Shown: positions 54,486 to 63,529 of the stretch, piece by piece
Numbering within the stretch: the stretch's first letter is position 1
How the letters are laid out: every line of letters starts with the position of its first letter
Origin: Devosia sp. FJ2-5-3
GTDB lineage: Bacteria > Pseudomonadota > Alphaproteobacteria > Rhizobiales > Devosiaceae
Reading direction: 5' to 3'
Assembly: GCF_029201545.1 (NCBI RefSeq)
Contig: NZ_CP104007.1
Location: 3,568,501-3,632,500, forward strand
Length of the DNA stretch: 64,000 bases
The notes under the pieces: model-generated
Databases searched by the model: none
Told to the model about the DNA's origin: nothing
The model's input: the letters and a program-made list of their open reading frames with translations, nothing else
Made by a program: the position numbers and the translations under genes

Positions 54486-54764
54486 ATGACCGTACAAATG
54501 CGTCCTCGCGTAAAGTACGTTATCGGACCGGACGGCAGCCCGCTCACTATTGCGGACCTGCCTCCTCCCAATACGCGCCGCTGGGTGATCCGCCGCAAGG
54601 CCGAAGTCGTGGCCGCCGTGCGTGGTGGATTGCTGAGCCTGGAAGAAGCTTGTGCACGCTATGCTTTAAGCGTCGATGAGTTTCTGAACTGGCAGGCGGC
54701 AATCGACAAACATGGACTGGCTGGTCTGCGGACCACCTGGATCCAGCACTATCGCGAAGGCTGA
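54486..54764 (+). CDS. sciP: CtrA inhibitor SciP (DUF1153)
   Basis: 92 residues. Core pattern MTVQMRPRVKYVIGPDG, then TIADLPPPNTRRWVIRRKAE and the helix-turn-helix LSLEEACARYALSVDEFLNW. This is the usual family length and motif order. SciP binds DNA-bound CtrA and blocks activation of its promoters late in the cell cycle. Here it sits between two flagellar operons. Confidence 0.95.
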   Translation: MTVQMRPRVKYVIGPDGSPLTIADLPPPNTRRWVIRRKAEVVAAVRGGLLSLEEACARYALSVDEFLNWQAAIDKHGLAGLRTTWIQHYREG

Positions 54765-54788
54765 TAGTGTAGCCATATTTCTGGCAGG

Positions 54789-54819
54789 CCCCCGCGGACG
54801 CAAGTCCTGCGGGGGTTTT
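54789..54819. terminator. Intrinsic terminator after sciP
   Basis: CCCCCGC / GCGGGGG stem with GGAC/GTCC inner pairing and TTTT. Between the convergent sciP and GST genes. Confidence 0.82.
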
Positions 54820-54834
54820 GCGTTTCCTTGGGGA

Positions 54835-55455
54835 TCAGGGCGTTTCGGCGCCGAGGGAATTCCGGCTCGCCGGACGCTCGCGCAGGCGATCGTAATAAGC
54901 CTTCGTCGCCGGCAAGTCGGGCTTGTCGAATGGCGTGCCGAACCAGCGATGGATGGACAGGCCCAGCGCGATGTCGGCGATCGTCAGTTCCGATCCGGCA
55001 ATGTAGGGGCGGCCATGGGCCAGTTCGTCCTCCAGAATCCCCATCTTTGACGACCAGCGGGAGATCGATCCCGCAATCTTGTCGGGATCGTCGTAGCCCG
55101 GCGTCTTGCGCATCAGCGCCTGGATCGCATAGCCCCATGCGGGATTGAGCTCGGACGCCTGCCAGCCCAGCCATTGCAGAGCCAGGGCCAGTTCCCCCCG
55201 AGAGGCTGGCAGGAGAGCGCCCCGCGTCTGGGCCAGGTAGACGAGGATGGCGTTGCTCTCCCAGATCGTCGTGCCATCGGCATCGATCAACACCGGCACC
55301 TGGGCGTTGGGATTGAGCGCCAGGAACTCCGGGACATTGGGATCGCGCAGCGGCAGGCCCCAATCCTGTCGCTCATAGGGTTCGCCCAGCTCGTCGAGTG
55401 CCCAGACCAGTTTTCTCACGTTTATCGATGTCAGCCGGCCCAGAACCTGGATCAT
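54835..55455 (-). CDS. Glutathione S-transferase family protein
   Basis: 206 residues from the ATG at 55455 (GGGAG eight bases upstream; the frame to 55512 is rejected). N-terminal thioredoxin fold: LTSINVRKLVWALDELGEPY, AQVPVLIDADGTTIWES; C-terminal helical domain with YIAGSELTIADIALG. A lone metabolic gene inside the flagellar region, inverted relative to it. Confidence 0.9.
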   Translation of the reverse strand: MIQVLGRLTSINVRKLVWALDELGEPYERQDWGLPLRDPNVPEFLALNPNAQVPVLIDADGTTIWESNAILVYLAQTRGALLPASRGELALALQWLGWQASELNPAWGYAIQALMRKTPGYDDPDKIAGSISRWSSKMGILEDELAHGRPYIAGSELTIADIALGLSIHRWFGTPFDKPDLPATKAYYDRLRERPASRNSLGAETP

Positions 55456-55518
55456 GGCGAATTCTCCCAATGAACAACTCGGCAAAAATTGCCGGATATC
55501 CCGCTTTGGCACCAGAGG

Positions 55519-55535
55519 TTAAGACATTGTTTACC
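55519..55535 (+). promoter_or_regulatory. CtrA-like box upstream of fliF
   Basis: TTAA-GACATTG-TTTACC, one mismatch from TTAA-N7-TTAAC, 64-79 nt before the fliF start. In Caulobacter the fliF class II operon is directly CtrA-activated. No N10-spaced GG/GC sigma-54 element is seen here, which agrees with a CtrA-sigma-70 promoter. Confidence 0.6.
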
Positions 55536-55597
55536 ATCTGGTGGGTAATTTTTGCCCAGCGGTCGACGGGGGCTCCGACGGTCGCGCTGGTCCGAAC

Positions 55598-57247
55598 TTG
55601 AGTGGCAGCGTGGAAAGTCTTACCAATCTAATTAATCGCATCGGCCTGCCGCGATTGGCAGCCATGGGCACGGTCGCTGTGTTGATCCTGGGCTTTTTCG
55701 GCTTCCTGGTGCTGCGCGCCCAGACGCCGAACCTGGCGCCGCTCTATAGCGGGCTGAGCCTTGAGGACTCTTCGGCAATCGTCACAGAATTGCAGACGCT
55801 CAACATCCCGTTCGAATTGCGGGGCGAGGGCGACACAATTCTCGTGCCCCGCGACCAGATCACCACGCTGCGCATGAATCTGGCCGGCGAAGGCCTGCCC
55901 AGTCGTGGCCAGGTCGGCTATGAAATTTTCGACCAGCAGTCGACGCTGGGCGCGACCAGCTTCGTCCAGAACATCAACAATGTTCGTGCCCTCGAAGGCG
56001 AACTGGCCCGCACCATCTCCTCGCTGGCCCGCATCAAGAGCGCTCGTGTGCACCTTGTGCTGCCCGAGCGCGAACTCTTCCGCCGTGAGCGCAAGGACCC
56101 CTCCGCCTCCATCGTCCTGTCGGTCCGCGGCTCCCTCTCAACCGGTGAAATCCGCGCCATCCAGCATATGGTGGCCACGGCGATCCAAGGCCTCAATCCG
56201 CAGCGCGTGTCCATCGTCGACGATGCCGGCAATCTCCTGGCCTCCGGCGCCGAGGACAATGCGCTTGGCGCCCTCTCCGGCCAGGCCGAAGAGCGCACGC
56301 TGGGCTTTGAGAACCGCATTCGCACCCGCGTCGAAGACATGCTGGCCAATGTGGTCGGCGCCGGCCGGGCCCGCGTCGAAGTCAGCGCCGAGCTGGACTT
56401 CAACCGTTCGACCGTGACAGCCGAAACCTTCGATCCAGAGGGTCAGGTCGTCCGCTCGACCCAGGTGCGGGAAGCCGCCAATCAATCGGGCACCGCTTCG
56501 GGCCAGGTTTCGGTCGCCAATGAACTGCCCGGCGCCTCCGACGCGGCTGGCGAAGGACAGGGCGAACGCGGCAATTCCACCGAGGAAGTCGTCAATTACG
56601 AGATTTCCAAGAAGACCGAAACCGCGGTTACCGAGGCCGGCTCGCTCAAGCGCCTGTCGGTGGCGGTGGTCGTCGACGGCGCCTATACCGACGACGGCGC
56701 CGGCAATGTCACCTATACCCCCCGCAGCGCGGACGAACTGGCGCAGATCCTGACCCTGGTGCGTTCGGCGGTGGGCTATTCGGTCGACCGCGGCGACAGC
56801 GTCGAAGTGGTCAACATGCAGTTCGCCGAGCGCCCAGAGCTGGCGACGCCGGGCACCGATTCCAATGGCGGCCTGCTGGATTTCACGCGCGACGATCTGA
56901 TGAACGGCGCCGAAATGGCCGTGACCCTCCTCATCGCCCTGGCCCTCCTGTTCTTCGTGCTGCGTCCCCTGCTGCGCAAGGTGATGAGCCCGGAACCCGA
57001 GCCGCTGGCCCTGCCGGCAGCCGTAGAGCTGGGCCAGAACGGCACGCTCGACGCCGATGGCCAGGTGATCCCGGTCGCCGAGCAGATCGAGCATGGCGGC
57101 GCCCCCTCGACCATCGACTGGGTGTCCGACGCCAAGGCCGTGGGCGAGCAGCAGATGCAGGCCCTCAAATCCGTCGGCGAACTCATCGACGAAAATCCAA
57201 AGCAGGCTGCGCTCGTCGTGCGCAACTGGCTCAACAGCGCGGCGTAA
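55598..57247 (+). CDS. fliF: Flagellar MS-ring protein FliF
   Basis: 549 residues from a TTG at 55598 (other candidates: GTG 55541, GTG 55610; start uncertain). Two membrane helices (about 25-45 and 445-465), YscJ-FliF domain with LAPLYSGLSLEDSSAIVTEL, ARVHLVLPERELFRRE, and the C-terminal FliG-binding tail. Forms the MS ring in the inner membrane. First gene of the six-gene class II operon; the FliG gene follows after 6 bp. Confidence 0.94.
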   Translation: MSGSVESLTNLINRIGLPRLAAMGTVAVLILGFFGFLVLRAQTPNLAPLYSGLSLEDSSAIVTELQTLNIPFELRGEGDTILVPRDQITTLRMNLAGEGLPSRGQVGYEIFDQQSTLGATSFVQNINNVRALEGELARTISSLARIKSARVHLVLPERELFRRERKDPSASIVLSVRGSLSTGEIRAIQHMVATAIQGLNPQRVSIVDDAGNLLASGAEDNALGALSGQAEERTLGFENRIRTRVEDMLANVVGAGRARVEVSAELDFNRSTVTAETFDPEGQVVRSTQVREAANQSGTASGQVSVANELPGASDAAGEGQGERGNSTEEVVNYEISKKTETAVTEAGSLKRLSVAVVVDGAYTDDGAGNVTYTPRSADELAQILTLVRSAVGYSVDRGDSVEVVNMQFAERPELATPGTDSNGGLLDFTRDDLMNGAEMAVTLLIALALLFFVLRPLLRKVMSPEPEPLALPAAVELGQNGTLDADGQVIPVAEQIEHGGAPSTIDWVSDAKAVGEQQMQALKSVGELIDENPKQAALVVRNWLNSAA

Positions 57248-57253
57248 TCGATC

Positions 57254-58327
57254 ATGGCACTGGTATCTCAATCTGCCCCCGACGCCGGCGGCGCGGCACC
57301 CCAGCTCAAAATCGGTGGCAATGCCGAACAACGCACCCTTCAGGGCGACGAAAAGGCCGCGGCTCTGATGCTGGCGCTCGGCCCCGATCACGGCCGGCCC
57401 ATCTTCAGCGAGATGGACGAGCACGAGATCAAGGCGCTGTCGCGCGCCATGGTCAAGCTCGGCCCGATCACCCCGCGCATGCTCGATGAGCTGATGAGCG
57501 AATTCGTTTCCTCCATCGCCTCGAACGGCGCGCTGTCGGGCAATACGGACTCGACCGAGCGCCTGCTGCTCAGCTTCCTGTCGCAGGATCGCGTCGACGC
57601 CATCATGGAAGAGATCCGCGGCCCCGCCGGCCGCAACATGTGGGAAAAGCTCTCCAACGTGCAGGCCGACGTGCTCGCCGCCTATCTCAAGAACGAATAT
57701 CCCCAGACCGTGGCGGTGATCCTCTCCAAGATCTCGCCCGACCACGCGTCGGAAGTGCTGGCATCGCTGCCCGAGGAACTGGCCATGGACGTCGTCCAGC
57801 GCATGCTGGGTCTCGACCCCGTGCAGAAGGACATTCTCGAAAAGATCGAAATGACGCTGCGCACCGAGTTCATCTCGACGCTCAACCATTCCAAGCGCCA
57901 GGACAGCCACGAGCAGATGGCGGAGATCTTCAACTCATTCGACCGCCAGACCGAAGCGCGTTTCCTCACCAATCTGGAAGTGCAGAGCCGGGAAGACGCC
58001 GAGCGCATCAAATCGCTCATGTTCACCTTCGAGGACCTGGCCCGGCTCGATATGTCGGCCATCCAGACCTTGCTGTCGCGCTCGGACAAGCGGGAACTGG
58101 CGCTGTGCCTCAAGGGGGCCAGCGACCAGATCAAGGAATATTTCTACAAGAACATGTCCGCCCGCGCCGCCAAGATGCTGCAGGACGACATGGCCGGCAT
58201 GGGCCCGGTGCGCCTGAAGGACGTCGACGAAGCGCAGAGCCGCATGGTGGCCACTGCCAAGGATCTGGCCGCCAAGGGCGAAATCCTCATCGTAAAGTCC
58301 AAGTCCGACGACCAGATGGTGGCCTGA
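57254..58327 (+). CDS. fliG: Flagellar motor switch protein FliG
   Basis: 357 residues. Armadillo-like middle domain (HPQTVAVILS variant YPQTVAVILSKISPDHASEVL, shortened core PQTVAVILSKI) and C-terminal torque domain (FTFEDLARLDMSAIQTLLS; charged KRELALCLKGASD). Couples the motor to stators and CheY-dependent switching. 4 bp from the FliH gene. Confidence 0.95.
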   Translation: MALVSQSAPDAGGAAPQLKIGGNAEQRTLQGDEKAAALMLALGPDHGRPIFSEMDEHEIKALSRAMVKLGPITPRMLDELMSEFVSSIASNGALSGNTDSTERLLLSFLSQDRVDAIMEEIRGPAGRNMWEKLSNVQADVLAAYLKNEYPQTVAVILSKISPDHASEVLASLPEELAMDVVQRMLGLDPVQKDILEKIEMTLRTEFISTLNHSKRQDSHEQMAEIFNSFDRQTEARFLTNLEVQSREDAERIKSLMFTFEDLARLDMSAIQTLLSRSDKRELALCLKGASDQIKEYFYKNMSARAAKMLQDDMAGMGPVRLKDVDEAQSRMVATAKDLAAKGEILIVKSKSDDQMVA

Positions 58328-58331
58328 CGCC

Positions 58332-59018
58332 ATGGCCGCCCTTGCCCGCTTCACATTCGACCTCGACCTGGCGGAGCGCCCGCGCCAGTCCGCGCAGGCT
58401 GCTGCCGAGCCCGAGCCCATCTTCGTGCCCGAGCCGATCGGCGTGCCCGAGGAAGTGGTGGCCCAGCTCGTGGCGCAGGCCCGCGAAGAGGGCCACAGTG
58501 AAGGGCTGAAGGCCGGCGAACGCAACGCTGCCTCGATGGCATCCCAGACCATTGCCGCAGCTGCCGGCACGCTGGCCGCACATACGGCCCGCATGACGAC
58601 GTCTCTCGACGAGGCCATCGCCATGCACCGGCGGGAAGCAATCTCGCTCGCCGCCAGCGTCGGCCGGAAGCTGGCGACCCATCTGATCGAGGCCCAGCCG
58701 ACGGCCGAATTGCGGGCGTTGATCGCCGAGTGCATGCCCAGCATCAGCGGCGTGCCGCACCTGGTCATCCGCTGCCACCCCGACCTCGCCGACAGCCTGC
58801 GCGACATCGCGGCCGAACAGATCACCTCTTCGGGGTTTGCCGGACGGCTGGTGGTGATGGGCGATCCCGATATCCGGCTCGGTGACGGGCGCCTGGAATG
58901 GGTGGATGGCGGCCTCGTGCGCGACAGCGATGCGCTGGCGACCGAAATCGACAAGCAGATCAGCGACTATCTGGCCGCCCTGGGTGGCCCCAACACAATT
59001 GAGAAGGGCGACCAATGA
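58332..59018 (+). CDS. fliH: Flagellar assembly protein FliH (FlbE-like)
   Basis: 228 residues. Acidic N-terminus, coiled-coil-prone helix AQAREEGHSEGLKAGERNAA (EGxxxG pattern) and C-terminal FliH/HrpE domain (LVIRCHPDLADSLRDIA, GRLVVMGDPDIRLGDGRLEW). Regulates the FliI export ATPase. Sequence is divergent from enteric FliH and closer to the Caulobacter gene first called flbE. Overlaps fliN by 4 bp. Confidence 0.85.
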   Translation: MAALARFTFDLDLAERPRQSAQAAAEPEPIFVPEPIGVPEEVVAQLVAQAREEGHSEGLKAGERNAASMASQTIAAAAGTLAAHTARMTTSLDEAIAMHRREAISLAASVGRKLATHLIEAQPTAELRALIAECMPSISGVPHLVIRCHPDLADSLRDIAAEQITSSGFAGRLVVMGDPDIRLGDGRLEWVDGGLVRDSDALATEIDKQISDYLAALGGPNTIEKGDQ

Positions 59019-59365
59019 ACCCGACCGATGCCGAGAGCGAGATGGCAATGAACGAAGAGCTGGGTATTGGCGAGATGGCTGCGCCCGAGCGCGAAGACCG
59101 CCAGCCGGTGTTTGTCGAGCGAACCGCCGCCGATCTCGAGGCCGTCTTCGACGTGCCGGTCCGCGTCTCGGTGGTACTGGGCCGCACCAAGATGCCGGTG
59201 GCATCGCTGCTCAAGATCGACACCGGCACCGTAATCGAGCTCGACCGTCAGGTCGGTGAAGCAGTGGAAATCTTCGTCAACGACCGTCTCGTCGCCCGCG
59301 GTGAAATCGTGCTGGTGGAAAACCGGCTCGGCGTCACCATGACCGAGATCATCAAGGCACAATAA
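59015..59365 (+). CDS. fliN: Flagellar motor switch protein FliN
   Basis: 116 residues. SpoA domain: VFDVPVRVSVVLGRTKMPV, LKIDTGTVIELDRQVGEAVE, FVNDRLVARGEIVLVENRLG. Forms the bottom of the C-ring. Usual length. Followed by flbD after 11 bp. Confidence 0.95.
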   Translation: MNPTDAESEMAMNEELGIGEMAAPEREDRQPVFVERTAADLEAVFDVPVRVSVVLGRTKMPVASLLKIDTGTVIELDRQVGEAVEIFVNDRLVARGEIVLVENRLGVTMTEIIKAQ

Positions 59366-59376
59366 GGAGCCTGACA

Positions 59377-60744
59377 ATGCGCCTCCTCATCGTCGGAGCA
59401 CTGGAAGGCCAGCTCAGCCAGGCCACCAAAATGGCCATGGATGGCGGCGCCCGCGTCGCTCATGCGCCCAGTATCGATATCGCCATGGCGTCCCTGCGCA
59501 CCGGGCGCGGTGCCGATCTGCTTCTCGTCGATGTGATGATGGACATTTCCGGTCTCATCGCGGCGCTGGAAGCCGAACGCATCGCCATCCCCGTCGTCGC
59601 CTGCGGCGTCGAGACCAATGCCGCTGCGGCCGTCAACGCCATCCGCGCCGGGGCCAAGGAATATATCCCCCTGCCCCCCGATGCCACGCTGATCGCCGCG
59701 GTGATCCAGGCTGTGTCGCGCGAGACCGAGGATTTCCTCTATCGCGACCCGGCGATGAGCCGCGTCGTCAAGATGGCCGAACAGATCGCCGGATCGGATG
59801 CGTCCATCCTGATCACGGGTGAGAGCGGCACCGGCAAGGAAGTCATCGCCCGCTTCGTCCACGCCCGTTCAAAGCGCGGCAGCAAGCCGTTCATCTCGGT
59901 CAATTGCGCTGCCATCCCAGAGGCATTGCTGGAATCGGAGCTGTTCGGGCACGAAAAGGGCGCCTTTACCGGCGCCATCGCCCGGCGCGTCGGCAAGTTC
60001 GAGGAAGCCTCGGGCGGCACGCTGCTGCTCGACGAAATTTCGGAAATGGATGTGCGCCTGCAGGCCAAGCTGCTGCGCGCCATCCAGGAGCGCGTGATCG
60101 ATCGCGTAGGCGGCACCAAGCCCGTTCCGGTCGATATCCGGATCCTTGCGACCTCCAACCGCAATCTCAACGACGCTGTGCGCGAGGGCAGCTTCCGCGA
60201 GGATCTGATGTTCCGCCTCAACGTGGTGAACCTCAAGCTCCCTGCCCTGCGGGAGCGGCCGGGTGACATTGTCGCGCTCGCCGATCACTTCGTCGGCAAA
60301 TATTCCAAGGCCAATGGCCTGCCGCATCGCGAATTGTCCGATGAGGCGCGCCAGGCGCTGTTGCGGGCCCCCTGGCCGGGCAATGTGCGCGAGCTCGAAA
60401 ACACGCTGCACCGCGCGGTGCTGCTGGCGACCGGCTCGATGATCGGCACCGACGCCATCGTCCTGCCCGATGGCATGGGTCTTGCCGAGGCCGCCCGGAA
60501 CAATTCGCCGGCCCAGCAACTCGCCCAGACGGCGGAAGCGATGTCGCGGGCGCTGGTTGGCCGCACCGTGGCCGAGGTGGAGCGCGAGCTGATCCTCGAC
60601 ACGCTGGACCATACCTGGGGCAATCGCACCCACGCGGCAAATATATTGGGCATCTCGATCCGTACGCTGCGGAACAAGCTCAACCAGTATTCCGACGAGG
60701 GGATGACCGTTCCCGACCCCGGCGAGCGGCGCAACGTCGCCTGA
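59377..60744 (+). CDS. flbD: Sigma-54-dependent flagellar activator FlbD
   Basis: 455 residues. Receiver-like domain (1-120) without the acidic pair at its start (MRLLIVGALEG) though an Asp52 remains (LLLVDVMM). AAA+ domain: Walker A GESGTGKE, GAFTGA loop that contacts sigma-54, Walker B LLLDEISE, R-finger region RLNVVNLKLPALRERPGDI. C-terminal Fis-type HTH (THAANILGISIRTLRNKLNQ). In Caulobacter FlbD works with FliX rather than a kinase, which suits the incomplete receiver. Activates late flagellar operons such as fliK-flgD here. Confidence 0.93.
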   Translation: MRLLIVGALEGQLSQATKMAMDGGARVAHAPSIDIAMASLRTGRGADLLLVDVMMDISGLIAALEAERIAIPVVACGVETNAAAAVNAIRAGAKEYIPLPPDATLIAAVIQAVSRETEDFLYRDPAMSRVVKMAEQIAGSDASILITGESGTGKEVIARFVHARSKRGSKPFISVNCAAIPEALLESELFGHEKGAFTGAIARRVGKFEEASGGTLLLDEISEMDVRLQAKLLRAIQERVIDRVGGTKPVPVDIRILATSNRNLNDAVREGSFREDLMFRLNVVNLKLPALRERPGDIVALADHFVGKYSKANGLPHRELSDEARQALLRAPWPGNVRELENTLHRAVLLATGSMIGTDAIVLPDGMGLAEAARNNSPAQQLAQTAEAMSRALVGRTVAEVERELILDTLDHTWGNRTHAANILGISIRTLRNKLNQYSDEGMTVPDPGERRNVA

Positions 60745-60754
60745 ACGACCCTGC

Positions 60755-60783
60755 AAGCCTCCCTTCCGAAAGAAGGGGGGCTT
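60755..60783 (+). terminator. Hairpin between flbD and flhA
   Basis: 12-bp stem AAGCCTCCCTTC / GAAGGGGGGCTT with CGAAA loop; no T-run follows, so a partial attenuator rather than a full stop. Confidence 0.6.
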
Positions 60784-60816
60784 TGACTTCAAGACCAGGC
60801 CCACCGGACCCTTATC

Positions 60817-62973
60817 ATGACCGATCTACCCACTGCCTCGCGCCCGGGCTTTTCACTTCCTTCGGTGAAAAGCATCATGGACATGCTGCGCTCGGGCGAC
60901 ATTGCGCTCGCGACCGGCGTGATGGGCCTGATCGTCATCCTCATCGTTCCGCTGCCCCCCCTGCTGGTGGACTTGCTGCTCGCCATCTCGATCGTCTTCT
61001 CGGTGATGATCCTGATGACGTCGCTGTTCATCCAGAAGCCGCTGGAGTTCTCGTCCTTTCCCACGGTGCTGCTGATCGCCACCATGTTGCGCCTCGGTCT
61101 CAACCTTGCGACGACACGGCTTATCCTTTCGGAAGGCCACAATGGCACGGCTGCGGCCGGCCACGTCATCGAGGCCTTCGGCAATTTCGTGACGCGCGGC
61201 AATTTCGTCATCGGTATCGTGATCTTCATCATCCTCGTGATCGTGAACTTCATCGTCATCACCAAGGGCTCGGGCCGTATCGCCGAAGTTGCGGCGCGCT
61301 TCAGCCTCGACGCCATGCCGGGCAAGCAGATGGCCATTGACGCCGATTTGTCGGCCGGCCTGATCGACGAAGACACCGCCAAGAAGCGCCGCGCCGAACT
61401 CGAGGGCGAAAGCGCCTTCTTCGGTAATATGGACGGTGCGTCCAAATTCGTGCGTGGCGACGCCATTGCCGGCCTGATCATTACCTTCATCAACGTCTCC
61501 GCAGGCATGCTGATCGGCATGATGCAGGAGGGGCTGTCGTTTCAGGAAGCGGGCAATGTCTATACGCTGCTGACCATCGGCGACGGTCTCGTCAGCCAGA
61601 TCCCGGCGCTGATCGTCTCGACTGCTGCCGGTATCCTGGTGTCCAAGTCCGGTGTTACCGGCGCGGCCGACAAGGCCCTCTCCACCCAGTTCGCCGGCTA
61701 TCCGCGCGCCCTGGGCATGGCCTCGGCCGTCATGGCGGCCCTCGCTTTCCTGCCGGGCATGCCCATCATTCCGTTCCTGGCGCTGTCGGGTGGCGTGGGT
61801 TATGCCGCATTCCGCGCCGGCAAGTCCAAGACCGCTCGCACCCTGGTGGAAAAAGCCAAGGCCATCGCCGACGCAGCGCCGGCCGGAGCGCCCGGCGCAC
61901 CGGGCCCGGCCAATGCACAGGGCCGCGCCGCCGAGCCGCCGATTTCCGACAGCCTCAAGATCGACGACCTCAAGCTCGAACTGGGCTATGGCCTGCTGGG
62001 TCTCGTCAAGGAAGACGAAACCGGTACAGATCGCCTCACCGAGCAGATCAAGGCGCTGCGTCGCCAGCTGGCGCTGGAGCTGGGCTTCGTCATGCCGCCG
62101 GTGCGCATCCTCGACAACATGCAGCTCGAGCCCAATGACTACAAGGTGCGCATCAAGGAAGTGGAAGCGGGTAACGGCCAGATCCACGCGAACCTGCTGA
62201 TGGTCATGGATCCCTATGGCAACCAGATCGACCTGCCGGGCCACCAGACGACCGAGCCGACCTTCGGCCTGCCGGCAACCTGGATCGATCCGGCGCTGCG
62301 CGACGAGGCCGAATTGCGCGGCCTTTCGATCATCGACCCTTCGACCGTGATTTCGACCCACCTGACCGAAGTGCTCAAGGCCAATGTGGCCGAACTCCTG
62401 AGCTACGCCAATGTGCAGAGCCTCCTCTCAGGCCTGCCTAAGGAACAGCAGAAGCTCGTCGAAGACATCGTGCCCAGCCAGATCACCGTCTCGGGTGTGC
62501 AGCGCGTGCTGCAGGCCCTGCTGGCCGAGCGCATCTCGATCCGCGACCTCTCCACCATCCTGGAAGGTATTGCCGAAGTTGCCGGCCCGGGCCGCTCGAT
62601 CCAGGGCATTACCGAGCATGTGCGCAGCCGCCTCGCCCGCCAGATCTGCGCCACCAATCTGGGGCCGGACGGCAATCTGCCGCTGCTCACCCTCTCGCCG
62701 CAATGGGAACGCGATTTCGCCGAGGCCATGGTGGGCGAAGGCGAGAACCGGCACCTGGCCATGGCCCCGAGCCGGCTGCAGCAATTCATTGCCTCGATCG
62801 GCGCCGCGTTCGAAAAGGCCGCCCAGCAGGGCGAGCTACCGGTGTTGATCACCTCGCCCTCGATCCGCCCGCATGTGCGCTCAATCATCGAGCGCTTCCG
62901 TCCGCAGACGGTAGTGATGAGCCAGAACGAGGTACATCCGCGCGTTCGACTGCGCACGGTGGGCAGCGTCTAG
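60817..62973 (+). CDS. flhA: Flagellar export gate protein FlhA
   Basis: 718 residues. About eight N-terminal helices, FHIPEP signature region (LRLGLNLATTRLILSEGHNG; GRIAEVAARFSLDAMPGKQM; IDADLSAGLIDEDTAKKRR), then the cytoplasmic domain (WIDPALRDEAELRGLSIIDP). Forms the nonameric export gate of the type III flagellar apparatus. Full length. Confidence 0.97.
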   Translation: MTDLPTASRPGFSLPSVKSIMDMLRSGDIALATGVMGLIVILIVPLPPLLVDLLLAISIVFSVMILMTSLFIQKPLEFSSFPTVLLIATMLRLGLNLATTRLILSEGHNGTAAAGHVIEAFGNFVTRGNFVIGIVIFIILVIVNFIVITKGSGRIAEVAARFSLDAMPGKQMAIDADLSAGLIDEDTAKKRRAELEGESAFFGNMDGASKFVRGDAIAGLIITFINVSAGMLIGMMQEGLSFQEAGNVYTLLTIGDGLVSQIPALIVSTAAGILVSKSGVTGAADKALSTQFAGYPRALGMASAVMAALAFLPGMPIIPFLALSGGVGYAAFRAGKSKTARTLVEKAKAIADAAPAGAPGAPGPANAQGRAAEPPISDSLKIDDLKLELGYGLLGLVKEDETGTDRLTEQIKALRRQLALELGFVMPPVRILDNMQLEPNDYKVRIKEVEAGNGQIHANLLMVMDPYGNQIDLPGHQTTEPTFGLPATWIDPALRDEAELRGLSIIDPSTVISTHLTEVLKANVAELLSYANVQSLLSGLPKEQQKLVEDIVPSQITVSGVQRVLQALLAERISIRDLSTILEGIAEVAGPGRSIQGITEHVRSRLARQICATNLGPDGNLPLLTLSPQWERDFAEAMVGEGENRHLAMAPSRLQQFIASIGAAFEKAAQQGELPVLITSPSIRPHVRSIIERFRPQTVVMSQNEVHPRVRLRTVGSV

Positions 62974-63026
62974 CACAGCCGCCGGGAGGTGATTGAGCCA
63001 GACGCGGCGGCGCGCTAAGAGCAGAT

Positions 63027-63485
63027 ATGGACCAGATCACCATTCTTCGCGCGCCCGTATTTTCCACCCTCTGCAACGCCGCCTTCCGGCTGCGCCGTGC
63101 CGTCTTTGTCTGGGAGCAAAAGGTCCCCGAGGAAGAAGAGAACGACAGCTACGACCTCACCGCCACCCATTTCGTGGCGGTGGCCGAGGGCGAGGTGGTC
63201 GGCACGCTGCGCCTGATCGCCATGGACGAGCACGTCAAGATCGGCCGGGTGGCCGTCGACGGGCAATGGCGTGGCAAGGGTATTGCCCGCAAGATGATTG
63301 CCGCGGCGCAGGAGCATTGCCGGGCGCAGGGCCGGGACCGGTTCTATCTCACCGCACAATCGGACAAGCTGGGTCTTTACGAAAAGCTGGGGTTTGTCGC
63401 CTTCGGCCCGGAATTCATGGATGGCGGCATGCCGCACCGGGCCATGCGCGACTATGACAAGGACAGCGCGGTTCTCGTCGATTAA
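63027..63485 (+). CDS. GNAT-family N-acetyltransferase
   Basis: 152 residues. Acetyl-CoA loop Q/RxxGxG/A in VDGQWRGKGIARKMIAAA, RLRRAVFVWEQKVP at the N-terminus and GLYEKLGFVAFGPEFMDGG at the C-terminus, like ElaA-type acetyltransferases. Substrate unknown. Its stop codon lies inside the CtrA-type box that follows. Confidence 0.9.
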   Translation: MDQITILRAPVFSTLCNAAFRLRRAVFVWEQKVPEEEENDSYDLTATHFVAVAEGEVVGTLRLIAMDEHVKIGRVAVDGQWRGKGIARKMIAAAQEHCRAQGRDRFYLTAQSDKLGLYEKLGFVAFGPEFMDGGMPHRAMRDYDKDSAVLVD

Positions 63486-63497
63486 CGATGGCTTAAC
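63482..63497 (+). promoter_or_regulatory. Perfect CtrA-type box upstream of the small-RNA candidate
   Basis: TTAA-CGATGGC-TTAAC, an exact CtrA consensus, overlapping the stop codon of the acetyltransferase gene. A second TTAAC-like element follows at 63501. It lies 35-50 nt before the predicted 5' end of the structured RNA at about 63530, the spacing expected when CtrA covers the -35 region. Confidence 0.7.
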
Positions 63498-63529
63498 GCA
63501 TTAACCCGAGTTCGACTCAACTACCATCA

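Noticed and set aside
55505..55560. Possible sigma-54 promoter before fliF (TTTGGCACC and GGTAATTTTTGC)
   Set aside because: No GG and GC pair has the required ten-base spacing; a CtrA-type box explains the site better.
63498..63506. Additional TTAACGCATTAACC as a second CtrA site
   Set aside because: Half-site spacing is four bases instead of seven; only the overlapping upstream box at 63482 fits.
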